The translations under genes were made by a program, and so were the position numbers. Below the pieces are notes generated by a model. That model was not told the DNA's origin, did no database searches, and worked only from the letters and a program-made list of their open reading frames with translations. 37,473 nt of DNA, from contig QNCD01000006.1 of the NCBI GenBank assembly GCA_003644385.1, positions 1 through 37,473 of the forward strand, given 5' to 3'. The DNA is from Candidatus Omnitrophota bacterium (GTDB lineage: Bacteria > Omnitrophota > Gorgyraeia > Gygaellales > Profunditerraquicolaceae). How positions within the stretch are numbered: the first letter of the stretch is position 1; every line of letters starts with the position of its first letter. Shown here in pieces: positions 9,001 to 19,526 of this stretch.

Positions 9001-10830
9001 CATTCCGGAACTTTCAACCTGAAAAACACCCATGGTGCGGCCTGAAGTAAGAAGCTTATAAGTATTGGGGTCATCAAGCGCTATATTTTCAATATCGATA
9101 TCAACGCCCTTTTTTTTCTTTATCAGCTTTATTGTCTCATCAATCACAGTCAAAGTCCTCAGGCCCAAAAAGTCAACTTTTAACAGCCCGATTTTTTCCA
9201 AAACCCCCATGCTGTAACCAGTGGTAATCTGGTCATCCTGGGTTTTAAATAAAGGCATATAATTATCTAAAGGTTTATCTGCAATGACCACCCCTGCGGC
9301 GTGTATAGAAGCGTGGCGGTTAAGGCCTTCCAGCACCAGCGCGGATTTTATCAAGCGGTTTACCTCGGGGTCGTTTTCGTAAAGACTCTTTAATTCTTTT
9401 TCGCTTTCTAATGCGTCTTTTAAATTAATTCCCGGGTCAGGAGGAATCATTTTAGCAATTTTATCCACGTCAGCATAAGCCATGCCGATTACCCTGCCCA
9501 CATCCCTGACTGCTGCGCGCGCCTGCATTGTCCCGAAAGTGATAATCTGGGCGACATTTTCCTGGCCGTATTTTTTGGTAACATAATCAATAACCTCCTG
9601 CCTTCTTTCGTAGCAGAAATCAATGTCTATATCAGGCAATCCCAGCCTCTCCGGGTTAAGGAAGCGCTCAAAAAGCAAGCCGTATCTTAGCGGGTCAATA
9701 TCAGTTATGCCTAATAAATAACTTACCAGGCTTCCGGCTGCCGAGCCCCTGCCCGGGCCCACGGGAATGCGGTTACTCTTGGCAAAATGGATAAAATCCC
9801 AGACAATCAAAAAATAACTGATAAAGCCGCGGTCTTTGATAATCCTGATTTCCTGCTCTAACCTCTGGTTGATCTCCTCAGTAACCTGGTCATATCTGGC
9901 TTTTAAACCGGCCTGGCATAGCTCGGCTAAATATTTTTCCTTGCTTTTACCCTCAGGCGGGGTGTATTTGGGCAGGTGGATTTTATTAAAATCCAACTCC
10001 AGGTTGCAGCGGCCGGCTACTTCCAAGGTATTAGCGATTGCCTGTGGAGTCTCTTTAAAAAGATCCTTCATTTCTTCAGGAGACTTAAAATAAAACTCTT
10101 CGGTTTGAAAACGCATACGGTTGGGGTCATTAAGGGTAGTCTGGGTCTGGATGCACAATAATACTTCGTGGTGGGGTGCGTCTTCTTTATTTAAATAATG
10201 TACGTCGTTGGTGGCGATTAAAGGGAGTTTTAATTCCTTTGATATCTTAACCAAGCCCTGATTGACTATTTTTTGCTCTGGGATGGCGTTCTCCTGTAAT
10301 TCTAAATATAAATTATCCTTGCCCAGGATATTCGCATATTCATCAGCTGCCTTTAACGCGTCATTAAAACGTTTCTCCTGCAATAGCTGCGGGACTTCGC
10401 CTTTTAGGCAAGCAGTCAGCCCGATAAGGCCTTTTGCGTGGCGGCTGAGCACCTCTTTATCGATTCTCGGCCGGTAATAAAACCCCTCCAGATAGCCGAT
10501 AGAAACCAGTTTCATTAAATTCTGGTAACCTGTCTCGTTTTTTGCCAAAAGTATGAGGTGATATGCCGCTTCTTCGGCTGCCTGCGTGGATTTTTCCAGC
10601 CGGCTTTTAGGAGCAACGTAAATTTCGCATCCGATAATCGGTTTTATCCCCGCTTTCTGCGCCTCGATATAAAATTCGATTGCCCCGAACATATTTCCAT
10701 GGTCGGTAATCGCCAGGGAATCCATTTTGTATTGATGCGCTAAGTTTAAAACCTTTGGTATACGGCAGGCTCCGTCTAAAAGGCTGTATTGGGTGTGTAA
10801 ATGAAGATGGATGAATTCAGAGTGCGGCAC
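6022..10830 (-). CDS. dnaE: DNA polymerase III alpha subunit (PolC-type DnaE) with intein
   Basis: 1602 aa; PHP domain HLHLHTQYSLLDGACRI, polymerase PDIDIDF, VGPGRGSAAGSLVSYLLGI; interrupted at FNK/SHSAAYALISFRTAFLK. Confidence 0.95.
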   Translation of the reverse strand: MPHSEFIHLHLHTQYSLLDGACRIPKVLNLAHQYKMDSLAITDHGNMFGAIEFYIEAQKAGIKPIIGCEIYVAPKSRLEKSTQAAEEAAYHLILLAKNETGYQNLMKLVSIGYLEGFYYRPRIDKEVLSRHAKGLIGLTACLKGEVPQLLQEKRFNDALKAADEYANILGKDNLYLELQENAIPEQKIVNQGLVKISKELKLPLIATNDVHYLNKEDAPHHEVLLCIQTQTTLNDPNRMRFQTEEFYFKSPEEMKDLFKETPQAIANTLEVAGRCNLELDFNKIHLPKYTPPEGKSKEKYLAELCQAGLKARYDQVTEEINQRLEQEIRIIKDRGFISYFLIVWDFIHFAKSNRIPVGPGRGSAAGSLVSYLLGITDIDPLRYGLLFERFLNPERLGLPDIDIDFCYERRQEVIDYVTKKYGQENVAQIITFGTMQARAAVRDVGRVIGMAYADVDKIAKMIPPDPGINLKDALESEKELKSLYENDPEVNRLIKSALVLEGLNRHASIHAAGVVIADKPLDNYMPLFKTQDDQITTGYSMGVLEKIGLLKVDFLGLRTLTVIDETIKLIKKKKGVDIDIENIALDDPNTYKLLTSGRTMGVFQVESSGMRDLLKKLQPERLEDLIALLALHRPGPISSGMVDDFIQRRHNRIPIKYHHKKLEPILKETYGIMVYQEQIMQSASQLAGFSLAQADRLRRAMSKKIPEVMEEQRKGFVLGCIRNQISESVANRIFDLIEYFAGYGFNKCVVGSTEIINADNGKIVKVEELYNNKDIVKFTVGCNENLKIVKSRIKGIFYNGIKPVYELKTYLGRQIIATANHPVFTLEGWKNLGELQIGDRIALCRFTPYNSIPSLEPYQIIALAAIISEGNTCHPSGIYYYNNDMLLVNDFIQSAEKFNNTITSVSRRRQIFEVYAGAGEDTRFSKGTAAWNKGYSKENYATAVKLIANKKCGLRLWIEQLGLAYKKATEKFIPDEVFSLDREKLALFVGRLWSGDGFIFPELNSIPFYATSSIRLCRQLQDILTRFRIITRIVKKSFNYEYKNIKEKTCYVLYLFGNESIAMFSEFICPFIIGRDEQIERLRNHYNSVPCNLESKDIIPASIKNIVREEKLKSGLTWQQLEEKSGISMKEFYGGISCRKKGFRKQTILRLAEFLESERLLKLANSDFVWDRVVSIEYAGRERTYDLEIEGIHNFCANGIIVHNSHSAAYALISFRTAFLKANFPVEFMTALLTSERDNTDKIVEYVNEANQMGIAVLPPDINESDALFKAVDEKTIRFGLLAVKNVGLGAIDSVIQARLESGPFKSLEDLCQRVDSRLVNRKVLESLIKCGALDMFNMPRAQMVANLQSFMDKASKMQKEKVRGQLSFFDPELSKGAFRSSANSMTVVKEWPEPQLLAFEKDMLGFYVSGHPLARYADQLRRFSSFSSSNLGQFQDGMEIKLVGLIAKIKQTQTRAKQEKMAILKLEDLEGVVEVLVFPATYNKVWRYLQPNTVVLVKGRLNLREENPKIIANDLFPLEEAYKLINNMTINLTGIEESLFESLKELLLSSPGKVPIYLHLNTPTKSRVQVVVGDGLYVSPTEKLIQDIESLVGKDKVLLAV
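7219..8589 (-). mobile_element. 457-aa intein with LAGLIDADG-type endonuclease motifs, inserted in DnaE between FNK and SHSAAY
   Basis: N-terminus CVVGSTEIINADNGKIVKVEEL, block B TANHPVFTLEGW, endonuclease-like blocks LAAIISEGNT and LFVGRLWSGDGFI, C-terminus YDLEIEGIHNFCANGIIVHN followed by +1 Ser. Removing it joins FNK-SHSAAYALIS, a normal DnaE sequence. Confidence 0.93.
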
Positions 10831-10848
10831 GTTAAAAACTCAAATCTT

Positions 10849-10940
10849 AAAAGCGCAAAGAGCAAAACTGTAATTTAAAAACTCAAGGTTTTTAAATTTT
10901 TTTCTTAATGTTTTGCTTTTTGCTCTTTTTGTTTTGCGTT
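10849..10940. repeat. Heptamer-type repeat (CAAAACG-like), two inverted copies between guaA and dnaE
   Basis: AAAAGCGCAAAGAGCAAAACTG at 10849-10870 and, inverted, TTTTGCTTTTTGCTCTTTTTGTTTTGCGTT at 10911-10940. Confidence 0.7.
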
Positions 10941-10944
10941 ATTT

Positions 10945-12672
10945 TTATTCCCACTCAATCGTGGCAGGAGGTTTGGAACTTATATCGTAAACTACGCGGT
11001 TTACTCCTTTAACCTCGTTGATGATGCGGTTAGAAATCTTTTCCAGTAAATCATAAGGCAGTTTTACCCAGTCAGCAGTCATTCCGTCTAGACTGTTTAC
11101 GCAGCGTAAAGCTACTACATTTTCATATGTACGCGCATCTCCCTTAACCCCGACGGTTTGTATAGGAAGAAGTACTGCAAACGACTGCCAGATTTGGTCA
11201 TAAAGATTAGCGTTTCTTAGCTCTTCGACTACCCTGCGGTCAACCTCTCTTAACAAATTAAGGTTAGCTAAAGTAACTTCTCCGATTATCCTTACTGCTA
11301 ATCCCGGGCCGGGAAACGGTTGACGGTGAATTATTGTATCCGGGAATCCTAATTCAGCGGCAATATGGCGTACCTCATCTTTAAATAAATCCCTTAGGGG
11401 CTCTATCAGCTTCAGTTTCATTTTTTCCGGCAAGCCTCCTACATTATGATGTGTCTTGATGCGGCTGGCAGGTCCTCCCAAAACAGAGGCGCTTTCGATT
11501 ACATCCGGATAGAGTGTACCCTGGGCTAAAAATTTCACTCCCTTTATTTTGTGAGCCTGCTCTTCGAATACCCTGACAAATTCTTCACCGATAATCTTTC
11601 TTTTTTGTTCCGGATCAGTCACCCCTTTTAAAGCGGCAAGGAACCGCTTACTGCTATCAACGTATCCTAAATTCAAATGGAAAATATTGCGGAATATTTT
11701 TTTAATCTGCTGCGCTTCGTCCTTACGCAATAATCCGTTATCGATAAAGATACAGCGCAGCCTCCTGCCGATAGCCCGGTGGATTAAAAGCGCGGTCACC
11801 GCAGAATCTACTCCGCCGCTTAAGCCTAAAACTACTTTATCTTTGCCGACTGTCTTTTTTACATAATCCAGGGTGTCGCGGACAAAAGAAGGCATGGTCC
11901 ATCGGCCGAGGCAACCGCAGATTTTAAATAAAAAATTGCCGATAATCTGGTTGCCTTTGTCTGTATGGGTTACTTCGGGATGAAACTGGGTAGCGTAGAT
12001 TTTTGCCCTGCGGTTTGCGATAGCGGCAACCTCATTATTTAACGTATGTGCCAGCACGCGGAAGCCCGAAGCATTCTTTTTGATAAAGTCGCCGTGGCTC
12101 GCCCAGCAGGTCAGGTTTCCGGGGAGATTGGCGAACAAATCGCGGTTGTCGTCAACAAATAATTCCTGCTTGCCGTACTCCCTCTTTTCGTGCGCTTCTT
12201 TGACTTTACCGCCGAGCATTTCGGTAATAATCTGCATACCATAACATATACCCAAGATCGGTAACCCTAGCTTAAAAATCTTCTTATCAGGATAAGGCCC
12301 TTTTTTATCCCGCAGCGAGGCAGGGCCTCCGGAAAGAATCAGCCCTTTTGGTGACATAGCGGCTATTTCTTTTGCCGGGGTATTATAAGGTATTATCCTG
12401 GAAAATACTTTGTTTTCACGTACTCTGCGCGCAATCAGCTGGGTATATTGCGAACCAAAATCAAGTATAAGTATGGCGGCATGGCGATGGGAGGAAACCG
12501 TTTTTTCAGGTGATAATTTCGCGTATTTGGATGCTTTTGCCCTGGCGGTTTTTTTTGCTTTTCTGCTTTTCCTGCCGGCCTTTATTTTCTTTGTTTTCTT
12601 TGGTTTTTTTACTGCTCTTTTTTTCGCTTTTCTTATATTTTTGCTTTTTTTGAGAGCTTTCTTTTTTTGCAT
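10945..12672 (-). CDS. guaA: GMP synthase (glutamine-hydrolysing) with ~60-aa Lys/Arg-rich N-terminal extension
   Basis: 575 aa; [62 protein letters not shown]. Confidence 0.95.
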   Translation of the reverse strand: MQKKKALKKSKNIRKAKKRAVKKPKKTKKIKAGRKSRKAKKTARAKASKYAKLSPEKTVSSHRHAAILILDFGSQYTQLIARRVRENKVFSRIIPYNTPAKEIAAMSPKGLILSGGPASLRDKKGPYPDKKIFKLGLPILGICYGMQIITEMLGGKVKEAHEKREYGKQELFVDDNRDLFANLPGNLTCWASHGDFIKKNASGFRVLAHTLNNEVAAIANRRAKIYATQFHPEVTHTDKGNQIIGNFLFKICGCLGRWTMPSFVRDTLDYVKKTVGKDKVVLGLSGGVDSAVTALLIHRAIGRRLRCIFIDNGLLRKDEAQQIKKIFRNIFHLNLGYVDSSKRFLAALKGVTDPEQKRKIIGEEFVRVFEEQAHKIKGVKFLAQGTLYPDVIESASVLGGPASRIKTHHNVGGLPEKMKLKLIEPLRDLFKDEVRHIAAELGFPDTIIHRQPFPGPGLAVRIIGEVTLANLNLLREVDRRVVEELRNANLYDQIWQSFAVLLPIQTVGVKGDARTYENVVALRCVNSLDGMTADWVKLPYDLLEKISNRIINEVKGVNRVVYDISSKPPATIEWE

Positions 12673-13833
12673 TTATTTACCCATCCCCACTTTTTGATCA
12701 GCCTGAAAGATCTTTCCTTCAGTTTGTATCGAGGGCGCAATTATTATTTCTACATTATTCATTTCTTTAATATTTGCCGCGCCTAAAGAACCCATTGAAG
12801 TCTTTAATGCGCCGATCAGATTCTGTGAACCATCGTCGACTTTGGCCGGGCCGAATAGTATTTCCTTCAAGCTGCCGGAAATACCCACATATATCCTTGT
12901 GCCCCGGGGCAAGTTTACGTTAGAAGTAGCCATACCCCAATGATAACCTTTTCCGGGAGATTCCTTGGCACGGGCAAAGCTTGAGCCGATCATTACCGCA
13001 TCTGCTCCTGCGGCAAAGGCCTTGCAGATATCTCCGCCGCGACTCATTCCGCCGTCAGTAATTATGGGAACATACCTTCCGGTATTTTTATAATGAAAAT
13101 CTCTGGCTGCGGCAGCATCGATGGTCGCAGTTACCTGAGGCACCCCTATTCCTAATACACCGCGGGTTGTGCAGGCTGTGCCCGGGCCAATACCGATTAA
13201 AAGCCCGGAAACATTTGTCTGCATTAATTCCAAGGTAGTCTCATAAGTAACGCAATTTCCGATAATCACCGGGATCTTGCAGGAATTACAGAATTTATAT
13301 AAATCCAGTGTCTTATATTCTTTAGAAAGATGTCTTGTGGAAGTAACCGTGGATTGTATGACGAATATGTCTGCCCGGGCTTCTATGGCTATCTTACTGA
13401 ATCTTTCGGCATGGGCAGGTATGCAGCTGACTACGGCGATTCCTTTCTTCCTTTTTATCTCCTCGACTCTCTTACCGATAAGTTTTTCTTTTATAGGGGT
13501 GGTATAAATCGTCTGGATTAATTGGGTTGCTTTTTGCGGGGTAGCTTTGGTTATTTTATTTAAAACTGCGTCCGGATTTTCGTAGCGGGTTTGCACTCCG
13601 TCAAGGTTTAAAACTGCGATTCCGCCCAGCTTGGACATTTCAACCGCAAAATCTACATCCACGACCCCGTCCATAGCCGCTGCCATAATCGGAACCGAAT
13701 AACTTTTGCCGGCGATCTCAAAAGAAGTATCTACCTCATTGGGATTAATAGTAGTGCGTCCGGGGACGAGCGCTACTTCGTCAAAGCCGTAACAACGCCG
13801 GGCACGCTTGTTAATACCTATCCACTCTGCCAT
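12673..13833 (-). CDS. IMP dehydrogenase/GMP reductase family protein, CBS-less (GuaB3-like)
   Basis: 386 aa without CBS domains; GIGPGTACTTRGVLGIGVPQVTA, IITDGGMSRGGDICKAFAAGADAVMIGSSFARAKESPGKGYHWGM. Confidence 0.88.
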   Translation of the reverse strand: MAEWIGINKRARRCYGFDEVALVPGRTTINPNEVDTSFEIAGKSYSVPIMAAAMDGVVDVDFAVEMSKLGGIAVLNLDGVQTRYENPDAVLNKITKATPQKATQLIQTIYTTPIKEKLIGKRVEEIKRKKGIAVVSCIPAHAERFSKIAIEARADIFVIQSTVTSTRHLSKEYKTLDLYKFCNSCKIPVIIGNCVTYETTLELMQTNVSGLLIGIGPGTACTTRGVLGIGVPQVTATIDAAAARDFHYKNTGRYVPIITDGGMSRGGDICKAFAAGADAVMIGSSFARAKESPGKGYHWGMATSNVNLPRGTRIYVGISGSLKEILFGPAKVDDGSQNLIGALKTSMGSLGAANIKEMNNVEIIIAPSIQTEGKIFQADQKVGMGK

Positions 13834-13920
13834 ATTGTCCTCTCTTGATATAACTTATTATTTTTCAAAGGGTTATAAATTTTCACGTTTTTTGCAGGAA
13901 ACTGTGAAAAGAATGTAAAA

Positions 13921-13949
13921 ATTTTACACTAGGTTAACAAGATTGTCAA
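13921..13949 (-). promoter_or_regulatory. Sigma70-like promoter upstream of the guaB3-like gene
   Basis: Minus strand TTGACA (13944-13949) - 17 nt - TAAAAT (13921-13926). Confidence 0.7.
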
Positions 13950-13961
13950 TGTTTTTTTTAA

Positions 13962-14002
13962 ATAAAAGGGCAGAGAATGTTAACCCCTCTCTGCCCTTTT
14001 AT
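13962..14002. terminator. Intrinsic terminator-like hairpin after groEL, possibly bidirectional
   Basis: Perfect 15-bp inverted repeat ATAAAAGGGCAGAGA / TCTCTGCCCTTTTAT, 11-nt loop, T-rich on both sides. Confidence 0.85.
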
Positions 14003-14020
14003 TTTTGCGTCTTCAAGCTG

Positions 14021-14050
14021 TAGTTTTGCGTTTTGCTCTTTGCGTTTTGA
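14021..14050. repeat. Heptamer repeat array downstream of groEL
   Basis: TAGTTTT GCGTTTT GCTCTTT GCGTTTT GAG; same family as the guaA-dnaE spacer. Confidence 0.75.
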
Positions 14051-14054
14051 GCTA

Positions 14055-16021
<1,967 letters not shown>

Positions 16022-16052
16022 ATGCCCCCTCCTTTTGAAAATTTGTTTTTGT

Positions 16053-16079
16053 TTAGCACTCTCTCTCTCAGAGTGCTAA
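16053..16079 (-). promoter_or_regulatory. CIRCE operator (HrcA binding site) upstream of groES-groEL
   Basis: Exact TTAGCACTC-N9-GAGTGCTAA. Confidence 0.97.
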
Positions 16080-16107
16080 TTTTAAAACAAAAAAAAATCT
16101 TTGTCAA
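16079..16107 (-). promoter_or_regulatory. Sigma70-like promoter of groES-groEL abutting CIRCE
   Basis: Minus strand TTGACA (16102-16107) - 17 nt - TAAAAT (16079-16084). Confidence 0.85.
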
Positions 16108-16117
16108 GCATTTTTTT

Positions 16118-16274
16118 TGGGGACGTTTCCCTCCGTTATAACTGCTTATATTTCTGAATGTTACAATCGCATCGAAATCAAAAAAATTTTGGAACTTATT
16201 TTTTATTAGATTAATTTCGACTGTGTTGTAACTGCTTATATATCAAAGAGTAATTTCATTGGGAAACGTCCCCA
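16118..16274. mobile_element. MITE-like element: 14-bp perfect terminal inverted repeats enclosing a 17-bp near-perfect direct repeat
   Basis: TGGGGACGTTTCCC (16118-16131) and GGGAAACGTCCCCA (16261-16274); internal GTTATAACTGCTTATAT (16135-16151) and GTTGTAACTGCTTATAT (16225-16241). Confidence 0.55.
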
Positions 16275-16684
16275 TCTTCGATGGTGGCTTTGAGGAAGTT
16301 CTCTTTAAGAATCTTCTCAGGCATAGTTAATACTGTCTTTAATGCGGCGATGGTATCGGTATGTTGGCAAGATTTCGGGACAAAGGCATTGACTTTTAAT
16401 TTACCCTCATCACCTATGGTTGAGGTATCGGGATGCCCGGTAAACATAATTACCGGTACCTTTTGATTAATTTCACGTATTTCTCTTAACACGCTGACTC
16501 CCTCCTTCATAGGCATCAAATAATCCAAAATAACAATGCCGCAATCAGTCATCTTAAAAACAGCTGCGGCTTTTCTGCTGTCGGTAACTAAAATAGTTTC
16601 AAAGCCCCAGGTTGCTTAATTTTTCCGCATCAGCTCCAGAAAACCTTCATCGTCATCTATCATCAATACCTTTTTATTATTCAT
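16256..16684 (-). pseudogene. Response-regulator receiver domain interrupted by an in-frame TAA
   Basis: MNNKKVLMIDDDEGFLELMRKN*ATWGFETILVTDSRKAAAVFKMTDCGIVILDYLMPMKEGVSVLREI...; stop at 16616-16618, otherwise one frame from 16684 to 16256. Confidence 0.75.
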
Positions 16685-16702
16685 TTATTCCTTTCTTAGG
16701 GC

Positions 16703-17446
16703 TCACTTATTATACAACCTTTCTCTATAAATCAAATTTAAACCTTTAAGCGTTAAATCAAAATCTATTCTTTGAATCTGCCGGCAATACTTTTTGATCA
16801 AAGCAATGTTCCCTCCTGTGGCTACAACCTGAGCGCTGCTGCCGATCCTCTTTTTTATGCGTACGATCAGATTATCGGTCATTGCCGCAAATCCATAAAC
16901 TATACCGCTAAGCATACTGTTTACAGTATCCCTGCCAATAAGCCCACGGGGTTTTTTTAATTTAATTTTGGGTAAAAGCGCTGCCTTTTTAACCAGGGTT
17001 TCCAAAGATATCTGCAGACCCGGCAAAATCATCCCGCCTATATATTCTTTGCGTCCGGAAATAACGTCAAAAGTAACAGCAGTGCCGTAATCGATTACGA
17101 TTAAAGGAAAACCGTAAAGGCTCACTCCGGCATAGGCATTTACCAGGCGGTCCTGGCCTACCTGCCTGGGCTTGCGGTAAAGGTTTTTTATGGGTACCTT
17201 TATATCCTTACCTATAATATAAGGCTTTTTACCCAGAAGCCTGCTTACATCCTTCTTTATCCTTTCGGTCACTTGCGGAACCACGCTACATATAATAACA
17301 TCGTTTATAGTATTGCTTTTTATTCTACTGCGAAGCCTGCCAAAATTATAATCTTCTGTGCTCAAAATAAATCTCTCTGCCAGTTTCTTATTGCGAAAAA
17401 GAGCAAAATTTATATTAGTATTACCGATGTCTATGGCCAACAACAT
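16703..17446 (-). CDS. coaX: Type III pantothenate kinase
   Basis: 247 aa; MLLAIDIGNTNINFALF, GQDRLVNAYAGVSLYG, VIDYGTAVTFDVI, ATGGNI. Confidence 0.95.
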   Translation of the reverse strand: MLLAIDIGNTNINFALFRNKKLAERFILSTEDYNFGRLRSRIKSNTINDVIICSVVPQVTERIKKDVSRLLGKKPYIIGKDIKVPIKNLYRKPRQVGQDRLVNAYAGVSLYGFPLIVIDYGTAVTFDVISGRKEYIGGMILPGLQISLETLVKKAALLPKIKLKKPRGLIGRDTVNSMLSGIVYGFAAMTDNLIVRIKKRIGSSAQVVATGGNIALIKKYCRQIQRIDFDLTLKGLNLIYRERLYNK

Positions 17447-17463
17447 ATCTGTTTAATAAAAAA

Positions 17464-17555
17464 TGGCAAAATTCAAATTACAAAATAAATTCAAATGTCA
17501 AATGACAAATAATAAAATTCGATTTTTGTCATTTGTGCTTTAGTATTTGTCATTC
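17464..17555. repeat. AT-rich heptamer-like repeat with 11-bp inverted repeat between uvrB and coaX
   Basis: TCAAATG TCAAATG ACAAATA; CAAATGACAAA (17499-17509) and TTTGTCATTTG (17525-17535); begins at the uvrB stop codon. Confidence 0.7.
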
Positions 17556-19526
17556 TCCTTTTATTTCCCTGATTTCCTTAATCTTATCCCTAATCGCCGC
17601 TGCCTTTTCAAACTGCAGATTACGCGCAGCCAGCTCCATATCATACTCCAATTCGGCTATATATTTGTTCAACTCATATACATCCCGGGCCTGGCCGGTT
17701 AAATCCTGGACAAATGCTTCGGCTTCTTCTAAATCTTCAATGCCCTCTTTGATTGCTTTCGCAATGGAGTGAGGCATAACTTTATTGCGGCGGTTGAATT
17801 CCAGCTGCCGCCTTCTTCTGCGCCTGCTTTCGTCGATCGCATGCTTCATAGAGCCGGTCATTTTATCGGCATACATAATCACCATTCCGTTAATATTGCG
17901 GGCAGCCCTTCCGGCTACCTGAATTAAAGATGTGCTGGAACGCAAAAAACCCTCTTTATCAGCATCCAATATCGCAACCAACGACACTTCAGGCAAATCC
18001 AGGCCTTCTCTTAGTAAATTTATACCTACCAGACAATCAAAGCTCTTTTTTCTTAATTCACGCAAAATTTTGGAACGCTCAATGGTATTTATTTCGGAAT
18101 GAAGATATTTTACCTTTAAACCCTTCTCTTGTAAATAGGTTGTTAGATCTTCGGCCATGCGCTTAGTTAGGGTAGTCACCAACACCCTCTCGTTCTTTTT
18201 AGCGCGTTTTTTTACTTCTGAGATAAGGTCCTCTATTTGCTCCTGCGTAGGCCTAACCACAATCTCAGGGTCCACCAGCCCAGTTGGCCGGATAATCTGC
18301 TCGATAACCTTACCCGCGCTTCTTTTTATTTCATATTCATTAGGGGTAGCGGAGACAAAAAGTATTTGTTTTACTAGCTGATTAAATTCGGCAAACTTCA
18401 ACGGACGGTTGTCCAGGCAAGAAGGCAGGCGGAATCCATGCTCCACTAAAATTTCTTTTCTTGCCCGGTCGCCTTCATACATCCCGCGTATCTGCGGGAC
18501 GGTAACATGTGATTCATCGATTATGGTTAAAAAATCGTCGGGGAAATAATCGAGTAAGCAATAGGGCCGCGAGCCCGGCTCTCCCCCAGATAAATGCCGG
18601 GAATAATTCTCAATACCGTGGCAATACCCCATTTCCCTAAGCATTTCCATGTCGTATTTTGTACGCGATTCCAGGCGCTGCGCCTGGAGCAGTTTATTAT
18701 TACTGCGCAAGAACTTAAGCTGCTCCTCTAATTCCCGGCTAATGGAGTTAAGGGCGTTTTCAATCTTATCAGTAGAAACAATAAAATGTTTAGCTGGGTA
18801 TATCGCCACTTTATCCAGCGTATTAAGGACTTCGCCTGAAACAGGGTTAATCTCAGATATTTTTTCTATTTTATCTGCGGCAAATTGCAGGCGTAGCGCC
18901 TTCTCCTGGTAGGGAGGAAAAATCTCCACGATATCCCCTCTTACTCTTAATTTACCGCGGATAAACTCATAGTCGTTTCTCTCATATTGAATCTGAATTA
19001 ATCTCAATATGAGTTCATCCCGTGGAATCGCCTGCCCTTTTTCTATAAAAACCAGCTGGCCCCGGTAATCCTCTGGTGAGCCTAAATTATATATGCAGGA
19101 TACTGAAGCAACAATCAGGCAATCGTTTCTGGACATAAGGCTGCTTGTCGAAGATAGCCGCAAACGATCCAGCCTTTCGTTAATTGACGCGTCTTTTTCA
19201 ATATAAGTATCGGTGGAAGGAATATATGCCTCGGGCTGGTAATAGTCATAATAACTTACGAAATACTCGACTGCGTTATGGGGAAAAAATTCTCTAAATT
19301 CAGAATAGAGCTGCGCGGCTAAAGTCTTATTATGTGAAATTACCAGAGTTGGCTTGTTTATCCGGGCAATAACATTAGCCAGGGTAAAAGTCTTACCCGA
19401 GCCGGTTACCCCGAGTAGAACTTGCGATTTTTCACCCGATAATATCGCCTGGGATAATTTCTGGATGGCTTGCGGCTGGTCGCCGCGCGGCTTAAAACTG
19501 CTTTTTAACTTGAAGGTGCCGGGCAC
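17550..19526 (-). CDS. uvrB: Excinuclease ABC subunit B
   Basis: 658 aa; GVTGSGKTFTLANVIA, YYDYYQPEAYIPSTDTYIEKD, DEFLTIIDESHVTVPQ-like, C-terminal UVR motif. Confidence 0.97.
   Translation of the reverse strand: MPGTFKLKSSFKPRGDQPQAIQKLSQAILSGEKSQVLLGVTGSGKTFTLANVIARINKPTLVISHNKTLAAQLYSEFREFFPHNAVEYFVSYYDYYQPEAYIPSTDTYIEKDASINERLDRLRLSSTSSLMSRNDCLIVASVSCIYNLGSPEDYRGQLVFIEKGQAIPRDELILRLIQIQYERNDYEFIRGKLRVRGDIVEIFPPYQEKALRLQFAADKIEKISEINPVSGEVLNTLDKVAIYPAKHFIVSTDKIENALNSISRELEEQLKFLRSNNKLLQAQRLESRTKYDMEMLREMGYCHGIENYSRHLSGGEPGSRPYCLLDYFPDDFLTIIDESHVTVPQIRGMYEGDRARKEILVEHGFRLPSCLDNRPLKFAEFNQLVKQILFVSATPNEYEIKRSAGKVIEQIIRPTGLVDPEIVVRPTQEQIEDLISEVKKRAKKNERVLVTTLTKRMAEDLTTYLQEKGLKVKYLHSEINTIERSKILRELRKKSFDCLVGINLLREGLDLPEVSLVAILDADKEGFLRSSTSLIQVAGRAARNINGMVIMYADKMTGSMKHAIDESRRRRRRQLEFNRRNKVMPHSIAKAIKEGIEDLEEAEAFVQDLTGQARDVYELNKYIAELEYDMELAARNLQFEKAAAIRDKIKEIREIKGE

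Noticed and set aside
12410-12697. 95-aa plus ORF rich in Phe/Leu
   Set aside because: Antisense translation of the Lys-rich guaA tail (AAA/AAG to TTT/CTT), not a real membrane protein.
13878-13904. TTTTCAC...GTGAAAA inverted repeat in the guaB3 leader as a purine riboswitch
   Set aside because: Only a 7-bp arm pair; no recognisable purine riboswitch core.
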